Assembly: GCF_024138125.1 (NCBI RefSeq)
Contig: NZ_CP099994.1
Span: 62,001-126,000, forward strand
Source of the DNA: Halorussus salilacus
GTDB taxonomy: Archaea > Halobacteriota > Halobacteria > Halobacteriales > Haladaptataceae
Length of the DNA stretch: 64,000 bases
Reading direction: 5' to 3'
Shown here: one piece after another, positions 8,409 through 16,909 of the stretch
Layout of the letters: the number at the start of each line of letters is the position of its first letter
How positions within the stretch are numbered: the first letter of the stretch is position 1
Translations under genes and position numbers: made by a program
The notes under the pieces: model-generated
Seen by the model: the letters and a program-made list of their open reading frames with translations, nothing else
Database searches by the model: none
What the model was told of the DNA's origin: nothing

Positions 8409-9461
8409 TCAGTCATCACCTGCCTCCTCGATGACCGTCTGCTGGGCGGCGACCGTCTGGTTCCACGTCTCGGGGTCGTCGGCGTAGGGCCGCAACTCCT
8501 CGTCTATCTCGTCGGCGTAGTGGCAGTACGACCGGAGCCCGTTCTCGTGGTGGGGTTCGGGGAACTCCTCGGCGCACCTCTCGGTCGCCATCGGACACCG
8601 GTCGCGGAACCGACAGCCAGACGGCGGGTCGACCAGTTCCGGCGGGTAGCCCGCGATGGACAGCAGGTCCTGATCGGACAGCCGGATGTTGGGGAACGCC
8701 CGCTTCAGCCCGATAGTGTAGGGGTGGTACGGCCGCTCGAATATCTCCTCGACCGGCCCCTCCTCGGCGATCTGCCCGGCGTACATCACGATGACGCGGT
8801 CGCACGTCTCGGCGACGACGCTCACGTCGTGGGTGATGACCAGCATCGAGGAGTTGATCTCGTCTTGAATCTGGCTGATGCGCTTGAGAATCTGGTCCTG
8901 CATGATGACGTCGAGCGCCGTCGTGGGCTCGTCGGCCAGCACCAGGGAGGGGTCGAGCGCGAGCGCCATCGCTATCATCGCGCGCTGGCGCATCCCGCCA
9001 GAGAACTGGTGGGGGTAGTCGTCGGCCCGGTCGGGGTCGAGTCCCACGAGTTCGAACATCTCGGTCACGATTCGCTCGGACTCGGTGCGGCCGGTTCCCG
9101 GTCGGTGGGTCTCGATGGCCTCGACGATCTGCTCGCGGATGGTGTAGACCGGGTCGAGGCTGTTCATCGCCGACTGGGCGATCATCGATATCTCCTCCCA
9201 CTTGAGGCGTCGGCGCTCGGGGTCGGACATCGCGGTGAGGTCCTCGCCCTTGAAATCTATCTTCCCGCCGTTGACGTAGCCCTCGTCGGGCAGGATGCCG
9301 ATGATGGCCTTCGCGAGGGTGGTCTTTCCGCAACCGGACTCGCCGACGATGCCGAGGTTCTCGCCCTCTTCGAGTTCGAACGAGACCCCGTCGACCGCCT
9401 GAGCGGGCCCGCCCTCGGTTTCGTAGTACACTTCGAGGTCTTCGACTTCTAGTAGACTCAT
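8409..9461 (-). CDS. Dipeptide/oligopeptide ABC transporter ATP-binding protein (DppD/OppD type)
   Basis: A 350-residue ATPase partner of the DppF-type protein. It has Walker [10 protein letters not shown], signature [15 protein letters not shown], Walker B with [10 protein letters not shown], a switch His in [10 protein letters not shown], and the C-terminal [14 protein letters not shown] motif. Its start overlaps the stop of the permease gene upstream by 4 bp (ATGA), and its stop is flush with the next start. The two ATPases form the cytoplasmic motor for the adjacent permeases. Confidence 0.92.
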   Translation of the reverse strand: MSLLEVEDLEVYYETEGGPAQAVDGVSFELEEGENLGIVGESGCGKTTLAKAIIGILPDEGYVNGGKIDFKGEDLTAMSDPERRRLKWEEISMIAQSAMNSLDPVYTIREQIVEAIETHRPGTGRTESERIVTEMFELVGLDPDRADDYPHQFSGGMRQRAMIAMALALDPSLVLADEPTTALDVIMQDQILKRISQIQDEINSSMLVITHDVSVVAETCDRVIVMYAGQIAEEGPVEEIFERPYHPYTIGLKRAFPNIRLSDQDLLSIAGYPPELVDPPSGCRFRDRCPMATERCAEEFPEPHHENGLRSYCHYADEIDEELRPYADDPETWNQTVAAQQTVIEEAGDD

Positions 9462-10435
9462 TGTAATTTGGGGTTAGTGATTTCCTCGTAGCCGCGGCCG
9501 ATGAGGAAGCCGCTGATCACGAGCAGGCCGATGCAGACGCCCGGCGGCACGAACCACCACCACGCGCCGAACTGGAGCGCCGAGTACGCCCGCGAGGCCT
9601 GAAGCATCGTCCCCCACGACACGGTGTTGGGGTCGCCCAGCCCGATGAACGAGACGCCCGCCTCGGTGAGGATGGCCCACGCGATGGCGAACGACCCGTA
9701 GAGGAACGACATCGGGAGCACGTTCGGCGCGAGGTGTCTGGAGATGATGTGCCAGTCGCTCGCGCCCGAGACCTTCGCGGCCTTGACGAACGGTCGCTCG
9801 CGCAACGAGAGCGCCTGCGACCGGATGACGCGCGCGGTCGAGCGCCACTGGAGGAGGATGAGCGCGAGGATGATGTTCCAGAGGCTCGGCCCGAGCACCG
9901 CGACCAGCACGATGACCGTCGGGAGCATGGGCATCCCGTACAGGAAGTCGACGATGCGCATCAGGAAGTCGTCGACCGTCCCGCCGTAGTAGCCCGCGAC
10001 CAGACCGACCATGGTGCCGATGCCAGCGGTGAACACCGCCGCGATGAGGCCGACCATCAGTGCGGCGCGGGTGCCGTACACGAGCTGGCTGAAGATGTCG
10101 AACCCCTCGGCCGTCGTTCCGAGGATGTAGCCGCTGTCTGCGCCCAGTATCGCCGGGTCGGCCCACTTCTCGATGAGCAGTTCGTCGGAGGTCTGGTACT
10201 GGCGGGTCAGCGGCCGGTGGGTCGCGATGTAGGGTGCGAAGATGGCGACGACCACGAAGAACGTCACCGTCAGCATCGACAGCTTCACCGACAGCTCGTC
10301 GGTCAGCATCCCCCAGTGTTCGCCGAGCGTCTCGCGCCACAGTCTGAACTGCCGTTGCCACTTGTTGACCTCCTCGCGCGAGGTGCTGTCGTCGAGGTCC
10401 GTGAATATCGAACTCGTGCTTTCTTCTTGTGCCAT
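9458..10435 (-). CDS. Dipeptide/oligopeptide ABC transporter permease (DppC/OppC type)
   Basis: A 325-residue inner permease. A long cytoplasmic N-terminus (residues 1-50) precedes the first membrane segment (LSMLTVTFFVVVAIFAPYI) and the OppC N-terminal motif. The BPD_transp_1 core follows, with the ATPase-coupling EAA-like loop near SGASDWHIISRHLAPNVLP. The C-terminal segment is VCIGLLVISGFLIGRGYEEI. It lies 4 nt after the DppB-type gene and overlaps the ATPase gene, so the operon is tightly coupled. Confidence 0.9.
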   Translation of the reverse strand: MAQEESTSSIFTDLDDSTSREEVNKWQRQFRLWRETLGEHWGMLTDELSVKLSMLTVTFFVVVAIFAPYIATHRPLTRQYQTSDELLIEKWADPAILGADSGYILGTTAEGFDIFSQLVYGTRAALMVGLIAAVFTAGIGTMVGLVAGYYGGTVDDFLMRIVDFLYGMPMLPTVIVLVAVLGPSLWNIILALILLQWRSTARVIRSQALSLRERPFVKAAKVSGASDWHIISRHLAPNVLPMSFLYGSFAIAWAILTEAGVSFIGLGDPNTVSWGTMLQASRAYSALQFGAWWWFVPPGVCIGLLVISGFLIGRGYEEITNPKLQ

Positions 10436-10439
10436 GGTT

Positions 10440-11417
10440 CTAGTCGTAAGTCACCCGCGGGTCGAGGTAGCCGTACGCCAAGTCGGCGATGAAGTTCAGG
10501 ATGATGATGGTCGCGGCCAGCACCATGAACGTCCCCTGCGCGACGGGGAAGTCACGGCGTAGCACCGCGTTCACCATCTCCCGACCGATTCCGGGCCACG
10601 CGAACACCGTCTCGATCAGGACGCTCCCGCCGACCGCGTAGCCGAGCGCGATGGCCGCCGCGGTCACGATGGGCAACAGGGCGTTTCGCGCGGCGTGTTT
10701 GAACATGATGGTCCGCTCCTTGAGCCCCTTCGCGCGACACACGTCGATGAAGTCCTCCGAGAGGACTTCGAGCATGCTGGAGCGCATGATGAGCAACGGA
10801 TACCCCATGTAGTAGTACGCCAGCACCGCCGCCGGGGCGACGAGGTGGCGAAGGAAGTCCACCGACGAAATCTTGTCCCAGAAGCCCGAGTGGCCCTGCC
10901 CGGCGCTGGTCATGCCGCTCATCGGGATGACGTCGAGGCCCGCACCGAAGATCCACAGCACCATCAGGCCGACCCAGAAGGTGGGGACGCTGCGAGCCAT
11001 CAGCGCGGTGATGACCGCGCTACGCTCGAACCGCGAGCCCCGATACCAGCCCGAGAGCACGCCCAGCGTGATGCCCGCGATGTACGCGATGACGAACGCG
11101 GTGAGCATCAGCACGAGCGTGTTCGGGAGGTAGGTCCAGATGACCTGCTTGACGGGCTCGTTGGAGTGGAACGACTGGCCGAAGTCCAGTACGGCCGCGT
11201 TCTGCAGGAACTTGATGTACTGGATGTGCAACGGCTGATTCAGGCCGTAGCTCGCGATTATCTGCTGGCGCGCCTCAGCGGTCATCTGCGAGGAGACGAC
11301 GAACGACGTCGGGTCGCCGGGCATCAGCCTGAACAACATGAACAGGACCGTGCCCACGGCCCAGAACGTTACAACTAATTGAAGTGACCGTCTAATTACA
11401 AAGCTGGCCTTTCCCAT
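10440..11417 (-). CDS. Dipeptide/oligopeptide ABC transporter permease (DppB/OppB type)
   Basis: A 325-residue permease with the DppB/OppB N-terminal signature. The first membrane segment is followed by RLMPGDPTSFVV and a helical extracytoplasmic loop (MTAEARQQIIASYGLNQP). Five more membrane segments follow, with the coupling loop near AKGLKERTIMFKHAARNALLP. It is separated by 73 nt from the binding-protein gene upstream and by 4 nt from DppC. Confidence 0.9.
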   Translation of the reverse strand: MGKASFVIRRSLQLVVTFWAVGTVLFMLFRLMPGDPTSFVVSSQMTAEARQQIIASYGLNQPLHIQYIKFLQNAAVLDFGQSFHSNEPVKQVIWTYLPNTLVLMLTAFVIAYIAGITLGVLSGWYRGSRFERSAVITALMARSVPTFWVGLMVLWIFGAGLDVIPMSGMTSAGQGHSGFWDKISSVDFLRHLVAPAAVLAYYYMGYPLLIMRSSMLEVLSEDFIDVCRAKGLKERTIMFKHAARNALLPIVTAAAIALGYAVGGSVLIETVFAWPGIGREMVNAVLRRDFPVAQGTFMVLAATIIILNFIADLAYGYLDPRVTYD

Positions 11418-11490
11418 GGCACTGAATCACATTATCCTCTGTGTCGCAACCTTAAAAAGTCTATCTTATTCCCGATTCTATTGAGGGTTT

Positions 11491-13209
11491 TTAACTTTCT
11501 GGCGTCTGAAGCAAATCTTCGTCATTCCAGGTGTAGCCAGCCTCTTCGAGACGGCTCCGGGCGGCGTCCATGCTCTCCTCGTACTCGGTGACGTCCTCGG
11601 TGTGGAGCGGCCCGTACGCGGGCGAGACGACGTTGAATCCCGGCTCGGGGAATCCGAACAGGATCTGGTCGACGATGGGCGTCCGCGGCAGGGTCTCGAC
11701 CATCGCCTTCCGGAGCGCCACGTCGTCGAGGCCCTCCTCGCGCTCGTTCGGGGTGAAGTGCCAGAACGAGGTCGCGGGGTTGGACTCGACACCGATCTGT
11801 TCGTTGTCCTGATTCTCGTTGAGCGAGCGGTCGATGCGGCCGAACGGCTCGTAGTTGAGTTCGCCGTTGTTGAGCAGCTCCCACACCGTCGAGGCCTCGG
11901 GGATGATGCGCCAGTAGCGCTCCTCGAAGTCGACCGACGCGAAGTGGTCGTCGAACCGGGTCATCCCGAACTCGCTGCCCTCCTCCCAGTAATCGAACTG
12001 GAGCGGACCGCTGCCGACGGGTTCGTCGATGGTCTGCTCGCTCGGGTCCTCCCGGTCTGCCCACATGTGCTCGGGGATGATCGGAATCTGGGTGGCGACG
12101 ATCTCGTTGAACGGCCCCAGCGGGTCGGACATGTTGATGCGGACCGTCTCGTCGTCGACGGCTTCCGCGCCCTCGATGTACTCGGTCTGGGTGGAGTAGT
12201 AGGGCACCTCGTTCTCGGTGATGTAGTTGAACGTGAACGCGACGTCCTCGGTGGTGAGGTCCTCGCCGTCGTGCCACGAGTGGTCGGTCCGGATGGTGTA
12301 CTCCATCGTGGTCTCGTCGACGCGCTCGAAGTCGGTGGCGAGGCTCACGTCCGTGTTGAACTCGGCGTTGTTGTCGAGTCGCAGGAGCGTGTCGTACATC
12401 ACCGTGAACTGGTAGACGTGCTTGTTCTCGCCGTTGTGACCGAGCGGGTTCATGGTCGACAGCGACTCGGGCCAGTACCCCTTCAGGACGGACTCGTCGC
12501 CCTGCATCTCGAGGTTGATCATCGTCCAGTAGGAGTTGTACCCAAGCGCCAGTCCGGGCTGCCAGTTGCCGGTCTGCTCGTTGTTGTACACGACGAGCAT
12601 CGGCATGTGGGTGATCGGCATCATCGGCACGTCGTCCATGAGGATCTGCTGGAGCTCGTGGACCTGCTCGATACGGGTATCGGCGTCGGGTTCGGCCATG
12701 TAGCCGTCGATGAGTTCGTCGACGTCGGAGTTCTCGTAGCCCGCGTAGTTGCCCTCGCCCTCGCCGGTGTTCGAGGAATGGAGCATGTTGTTGAACTCCA
12801 GCACCGGGTCGGGGGTGAAGAAGGTGTGCCACGTCGAGAAGCTGTAGTCGTACTCCTGGTCGACGCGGTTGAACAGGGTACCCCATTCGAGCACCTCGAC
12901 GTCGACGTCCAGTCCGAGGTCGCCGAGTTGCCGCGCGTTGAGGTTTATCGCGTCGTGGCGCGGCGGGTTGTAGCTCTGGGCGTTGTTGACGTAGGTGTAG
13001 GTCGGCAGCGCTTCGCCGTCGCCGCCCGATTCGGTCTCGGTGTCCGTACCGTCACCGCCGCCTTCGGTGGTTTCGGCCTCGGTCGTCGTTGTTTCGTCCT
13101 GACTGCCGCCGGTACACCCGGCAAGCGCAGTCAGACCGACGACACCGCTCGTTGCACCGGCTTTCGCCAAGAAGTCACGCCGCTTCGGGTCGATCTGCCT
13201 ATCCGGCAT
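11491..13209 (-). CDS. Tat-exported lipoprotein, SBP_bac_5 (peptide/nickel-type) binding protein, apparently circularly permuted
   Basis: This 572-residue extracytoplasmic ligand-binding protein heads the importer operon. The start at 13209 gives a Tat signal (KRRDFLAKAG, residues 9-17), a hydrophobic stretch, and a lipobox Cys at 32 (LTALAGC). A Thr/Glu/Gly-rich linker runs to about residue 67. The segment order is unusual. Residues 68-219 match what is normally the C-terminal part of SBP_bac_5 (LGLDVDVEVLEWGTLFNRV, FTPDPVLEFNNML, DDVPMMPITHMP). Residues about 240-572 match the normal N-terminal and middle parts (GYWPESLSTMNPL, HSWHDGEDLTTEDVAFTFNY) and end at the AGY motif (RSRLEEAGYTW), where the segment seen at residue 68 would normally continue. 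All expected segments are present once. Confidence 0.88.
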   Translation of the reverse strand: MPDRQIDPKRRDFLAKAGATSGVVGLTALAGCTGGSQDETTTTEAETTEGGGDGTDTETESGGDGEALPTYTYVNNAQSYNPPRHDAINLNARQLGDLGLDVDVEVLEWGTLFNRVDQEYDYSFSTWHTFFTPDPVLEFNNMLHSSNTGEGEGNYAGYENSDVDELIDGYMAEPDADTRIEQVHELQQILMDDVPMMPITHMPMLVVYNNEQTGNWQPGLALGYNSYWTMINLEMQGDESVLKGYWPESLSTMNPLGHNGENKHVYQFTVMYDTLLRLDNNAEFNTDVSLATDFERVDETTMEYTIRTDHSWHDGEDLTTEDVAFTFNYITENEVPYYSTQTEYIEGAEAVDDETVRINMSDPLGPFNEIVATQIPIIPEHMWADREDPSEQTIDEPVGSGPLQFDYWEEGSEFGMTRFDDHFASVDFEERYWRIIPEASTVWELLNNGELNYEPFGRIDRSLNENQDNEQIGVESNPATSFWHFTPNEREEGLDDVALRKAMVETLPRTPIVDQILFGFPEPGFNVVSPAYGPLHTEDVTEYEESMDAARSRLEEAGYTWNDEDLLQTPES

Positions 13210-13593
13210 AGAGCAGTACACAGCACACAACTATATTACCGTTTTGCGGAAGTACTGATAAGTTGTGTTTAATATATTGAACCCAACTATATCAATAAAT
13301 CATGATTGTTGATGTGGCGACGCGGGTCACGAAAGGATATCCTACCTACAGGTAATGCGGGCGGGAACCCGAAAATCGTCGGACACGATGCGGATAATCC
13401 GAAGACGAAACGGTCTAAAATCGTATCGATTAGCCACGTCCGATACGCAACCTGAGAGGTTCAACGACGAAATACTATCCACTCTCGTCTACATGAACTG
13501 AGAGACATATCTCTACAGAGCGTACATCTCGGGACGGGACACGGGAGAGGTGGTCCGAAACGACGACGTCGAGGCCGGGGCGCTCGATGAGAC
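13210..13593. other. 384-bp non-coding stretch upstream of the ABC transporter operon
   Basis: A/T-rich around 13225-13320, with overlapping TATA-like strings (for example ttaatatattg on plus at about 13269-13280) that could drive the leftward operon with a leader of about 40-50 nt. The rest shows no ORF with haloarchaeal codon bias. No riboswitch fold was recognised by eye. Confidence 0.5.
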
Positions 13594-14751
13594 TCAGCCA
13601 AGCCGACGTTCGAGGACGCCCCGATACGTCTCGGCCGTCGCCACCAGCTCGTCGAGCGCGACCGACTCGTCGACGGTGTGGGCGTCGTCCTCGATGCTTC
13701 CGGGCCCGAACACGAGCGTCGGGATGCCAGCCCGCGTGAGGAACCGCGCGTCGGTCCCGGCGTTGAAGCCGGTGACCTCGGCGTCGATTCCGACCTCGCG
13801 GGCGGCGTCGAGCGTCTCCCGCACGATGGCGGCGTCGCGGTCGACCTCCGACCCCGCGCTGAAGAGCCAGCGCTCGAACTCCACGTCTACGGGCTCCCCG
13901 TCGAGCGTGACGCCTTCGAGGGCGTCTGCGAGGCGGTCGTCGAAGACCGCGGGGTCGCGGTCGATGTCCGGGAGCGTCCGCCAGAAGACGGTCGCGGTCG
14001 CCTCGTCGGGAATGACGTTCGGCGCGAGCCCGCCGTCTATCTCGGTGATGCTGACCGAGGGGCCGGGTTCGAGCAAGTCGTGCTCTTGGGTCCGGACCTC
14101 GTCGTCGAGGGCCTCGACCCGGTCGAGGGCCTTCCGGAGGCCGTCGACGGCGTTGACCGCGCGGTCGGGCCGCCCGGAGTGGCCGCTCTCGCCCCGGACG
14201 GTGAGTTCGTAGCCCACGACGCCGTACTCCGCGATGGCGACCTGACACCGACTGGGTTCGCCGATGATGGCGGCGTCGGCCTCGACGCGCTCGGCGAGCG
14301 CCTCGGTGCCCGACCCGCCGCGCTCCTCGTCGACGGTGAACCCCAGAATCACCTCGCCGGGGTCGTCGTGGGACGCGAGGAACGCCTCGGCCGCGAGGAG
14401 TTTCGCGGCGAGCGCGCCCTTCATGTCGGCGGTCCCCCTGCCGACGAGTCGGTCGCCCTCCCGCCGGAGTTCGAAGGGGTCGGCCGTCCAGTCGTCGGGG
14501 TTCGCGGGCACCACGTCCATGTGGCCCGTGAGGAGCAGGCTCCCCTTCTCGGGGTCGCCAGCGCGTGCGACGACGTTCGGGCGACCCGGGTGGACCTCCC
14601 GGACCCCCACGTCGAAGTCGACGGGCGAGTCGTCGAGGCGCTCGACGAGGTACTCCGCGAGGACGCCCTCGTCGCCCGGGGGGTTGACCGTCTCCCGGGC
14701 GACGAGTTCGGCGAGCAGGTCGGCGAGGCCGTCGGCGTCGATGTCGGTCAT
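13594..14751 (-). CDS. M20 family metallohydrolase (ArgE/DapE/CPG2 type)
   Basis: A 385-residue M20 enzyme, expected to hydrolyse an N-acyl amino acid or small peptide with a dinuclear zinc site. The motifs are LLLTGHMDVVP (His, Asp), GRGTADMKGA (bridging Asp), FTVDEERGG (catalytic and metal Glu), IIGEPS (Asp/Glu position) and DDAHTVDES (last His). The dimerisation lid domain lies between about residues 165 and 280. The start at 14751 (MTDIDADGLADLL) is preferred over an upstream ATG adding 14 untypical residues. ArgE, DapE and carboxypeptidase activities cannot be told apart here. The gene sits beside a peptide importer, suggesting use of imported peptides. Confidence 0.87.
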   Translation of the reverse strand: MTDIDADGLADLLAELVARETVNPPGDEGVLAEYLVERLDDSPVDFDVGVREVHPGRPNVVARAGDPEKGSLLLTGHMDVVPANPDDWTADPFELRREGDRLVGRGTADMKGALAAKLLAAEAFLASHDDPGEVILGFTVDEERGGSGTEALAERVEADAAIIGEPSRCQVAIAEYGVVGYELTVRGESGHSGRPDRAVNAVDGLRKALDRVEALDDEVRTQEHDLLEPGPSVSITEIDGGLAPNVIPDEATATVFWRTLPDIDRDPAVFDDRLADALEGVTLDGEPVDVEFERWLFSAGSEVDRDAAIVRETLDAAREVGIDAEVTGFNAGTDARFLTRAGIPTLVFGPGSIEDDAHTVDESVALDELVATAETYRGVLERRLG

Positions 14752-14801
14752 TCGGCGGGGATAGGGAAGGCCCTGACTTAGCCGTTCGGGCACCGGAGAG
14801 G

Positions 14802-14841
14802 GGCGCGGTCGGGTCGCCGCGCGCGGCGACCCGACCGCGCC
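14802..14841. repeat. Perfect 40-bp palindrome
   Basis: The sequence ggcgcggtcgggtcgccgcg followed directly by its complement reads identically on both strands. It lies between the 3' end of the small membrane-protein gene and the 5' end of the M20 gene (both leftward), so it probably forms the terminator hairpin of the former. Confidence 0.6.
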
Positions 14842-14894
14842 GGGTTCGGACGACGCACGCGCTCAGACCTGTCTCTCGCCCCGCTCGACCCCGT

Positions 14895-15181
14895 CTACTC
14901 CCGGCCCCGCCGACGCTCTTCGTCGGCCTCGGCCTCGTAGCGCTCGGCGGTCATCTCGTCCTGTAGCTTGCGGCGGTACTCCCAGTATCCCGCCGCGACG
15001 ACGAGGAGTCCGAGAATCGCGCCCTGAACCGGTGACCCCCGAGCGCGAAGTAGGCGAACGCGCCGACCGCGAACAGCAGCGACAGACCGAGACTCAGCTT
15101 CGCGCGCCCCCGCCCGGCCGCCGGGAGTTCGACATACGAACGACATCCGGGTCGGCACGTATGAATGTTGGCGTTCCACAT
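14895..15181 (-). pseudogene. Small two-TM membrane protein, frameshifted by one base
   Basis: Two overlapping frames together make a sensible short membrane protein. The first frame gives YVELPAAGRGRAK, then a TM segment (LSLGLSLLFAVGAFAYFALG). The second continues SPVQGAILGLLVVAAGYW as TM2 and a charged tail (EYRRKLQDEMTAERYEAEAD). The switch falls in a run of five Gs (minus strand, about 15034-15038); a sixth G would restore one frame of about 95 codons. The start is uncertain; the ATG at 15181 is the only obvious start in the first frame. Family unknown. Confidence 0.6.
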
Positions 15182-15187
15182 TTATAT
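15177..15187. promoter_or_regulatory. Shared TATA-like element in a divergent intergenic region
   Basis: The near-symmetric catttatatcg lies about 25-35 nt before the M81 gene ATG at 15212. Read on the other strand, it would place a leftward start site near 15155 for the small membrane-protein gene. Confidence 0.45.
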
Positions 15188-15211
15188 CGTCGGCCCGCCA
15201 ATGGAGAGTGA

Positions 15212-16744
15212 ATGACTGACGAGACGGTACTCGTGGGGGAGTTCTCCCACGAGACGAACACCTTCGCCGTGCGGGCGACCGACCGCGCGGCGTTCGCCGA
15301 CCGCCGCGAGTACGTCGGCGAGGAGCTGGTCGCCGGACTCCGGGGGACCAACACCCCGGTCGGGGGCATCCTCGACGCCGCCGAGTCGGCGGGTCTGGAC
15401 CTCGTTCCGAGCGTCGCCGCGGCCGCCACGCCGGGCGGGCTCGTCACCGAGGACGCCTACGACTTCTACGCGGGCGAGATACTCTCGGCGGTCCGTGAGC
15501 GCGGCGATGACCTCGACGGCGTCGCGCTCTCGCTACACGGCGCGATGGTCCCGGAGGGCCGGACCGACGGGGAGGGCCCCCTGCTGTCGGCGGTCCGGGA
15601 GGCGGTCGGTCCCGACGTGCCGGTGGTCGCGACCCTCGACCTCCACGGCAACGTCACCGACGAGATGTGCGCAGCCGCCGACGCGCTGGTCGCGTTCGAG
15701 ACCTACCCCCACGTCGACATGGCCGAGACGGGGCGGCGCGCGACCCGGCTCCTCGTCGAGATGCTGCGAGAGGGTCGCGAGTACTCGATGCACGTCGAGC
15801 GCCCGCCGATGCTCCCGCTCGGCCCCCTCCAGAACACTCGCGGGGGGCCGATGGCCGACATCATGGCGACCGCGCGCCGGATCGAGGACCGCGACGGCGT
15901 GGCGAAGGTCAACGTCCTCCCGGGCTTCCACAAGGCCGACGTGCCCGCGATGGGCACCTCGGTCGTCGCGGTCGCCGACGACGAGTCGGCCGGAGTGCAC
16001 GCCGCCCGTGACCTCGCGGCCGAACTCTGGGAGATGCGCGAGGCGTTCGTCGGGGAGTTCCCCGACCCGATGGACGCGGTGGGTCGGGCGCTGCGGGCCG
16101 CCGACGCGAACCCCCCGGAGGCCGGACCCGTCGTGCTGGCCGACAGCGGCGACAACCCCGGCGGGGGCGGCACCGGCGACGAGACCGCGGTCCTGCGCGA
16201 ACTCATCGACCGCGGGGCGACGAACGCGGGCCTCGCGCTCGTCCACGACCCCGAGGCGGTCGCGGCCTGCGTCGAGGCGGGCGTCGGCGAGCGCGTCACC
16301 GTCACGCTCGGCGGGAAGGCCGAGGGGAGCTTCACGCCGCCCATCTGCGAGGCCGACGGCTACGTGGCGGCGATAACCGACGGCGAGTTCCGGAACGCGG
16401 GACCGATGGCGACCGGGACCGAGAACCACCTCGGCCGGACGGTCCTGTTCCGCTGCGGCGAGGGCGACGGCGTGCGCGTCATCCTGACCGAGAAGCGCAT
16501 CCAGCCCCTCGACGCCGAGATATGGCGGCACGTCGGCGTCCAGCCCGAGCGCCTCGACGTCGTCGCGGTCAAGAGCAACAACCACTACCGGGCCGCCTAC
16601 GAGCCGATGGCGAGCGAGGTCATCACGGTCAACAGCCCCGGCGTGGCGGCCTTCGACCCGAACCAGTACGACTACGACCGAATCCGGCGACCCAGGTTCC
16701 CCGTCGACGAGATGGCGGCCGACGACTACCCCGACTGGTACTGA
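15212..16744 (+). CDS. M81 family metallohydrolase (MlrC-like)
   Basis: A 510-residue MlrC/M81 protein. The N-terminal half is the DUF1485-type catalytic domain with the zinc motifs GEFSHETNTF, LSLHGAM (His) and ATLDLHGNVTD (Asp, His), plus the YPHVDMAETG motif. The C-terminal MlrC domain contains DSGDNPGGGGTGDET and later SNNHYRA. MlrC is known from microcystin and cyclic-peptide breakdown; archaeal members have no established substrate but are assumed to cleave amide bonds. It is monocistronic, with a TATA-like element about 28 nt upstream and a strong hairpin directly after the stop. It fits the peptide/amide catabolic neighbourhood. Confidence 0.88.
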   Translation: MTDETVLVGEFSHETNTFAVRATDRAAFADRREYVGEELVAGLRGTNTPVGGILDAAESAGLDLVPSVAAAATPGGLVTEDAYDFYAGEILSAVRERGDDLDGVALSLHGAMVPEGRTDGEGPLLSAVREAVGPDVPVVATLDLHGNVTDEMCAAADALVAFETYPHVDMAETGRRATRLLVEMLREGREYSMHVERPPMLPLGPLQNTRGGPMADIMATARRIEDRDGVAKVNVLPGFHKADVPAMGTSVVAVADDESAGVHAARDLAAELWEMREAFVGEFPDPMDAVGRALRAADANPPEAGPVVLADSGDNPGGGGTGDETAVLRELIDRGATNAGLALVHDPEAVAACVEAGVGERVTVTLGGKAEGSFTPPICEADGYVAAITDGEFRNAGPMATGTENHLGRTVLFRCGEGDGVRVILTEKRIQPLDAEIWRHVGVQPERLDVVAVKSNNHYRAAYEPMASEVITVNSPGVAAFDPNQYDYDRIRRPRFPVDEMAADDYPDWY

Positions 16745-16780
16745 CCGCTCGCGGGCGGCGAATCGCCGCCCGCGAGCGGT
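16744..16780 (+). terminator. 18-bp inverted repeat immediately after the M81 gene
   Basis: The arms accgctcgcgggcggcga and tcgccgcccgcgagcggt flank a single a and start on the last base of the stop codon. They form a likely transcript-end hairpin. Confidence 0.5.
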
Positions 16781-16818
16781 GGCGAACGCCGAGCGAGAAC
16801 GGTGGCGAACGCCGAGCG
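16778..16818. repeat. Two direct copies of an 18-mer
   Basis: ggtggcgaacgccgagcg occurs at 16778-16795 and again at 16801-16818 (period 23) just after the M81 hairpin. No coding function is apparent. Confidence 0.6.
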
Positions 16819-16909
16819 CCCGCTCGCGGTACCGAACGCGGGCCGCTCCGGCGGCCCGCGTTCTGCCGCGGAATCAGGTTTGAAATGCCCCGCCGCCGTC
16901 GGAGGGCGT

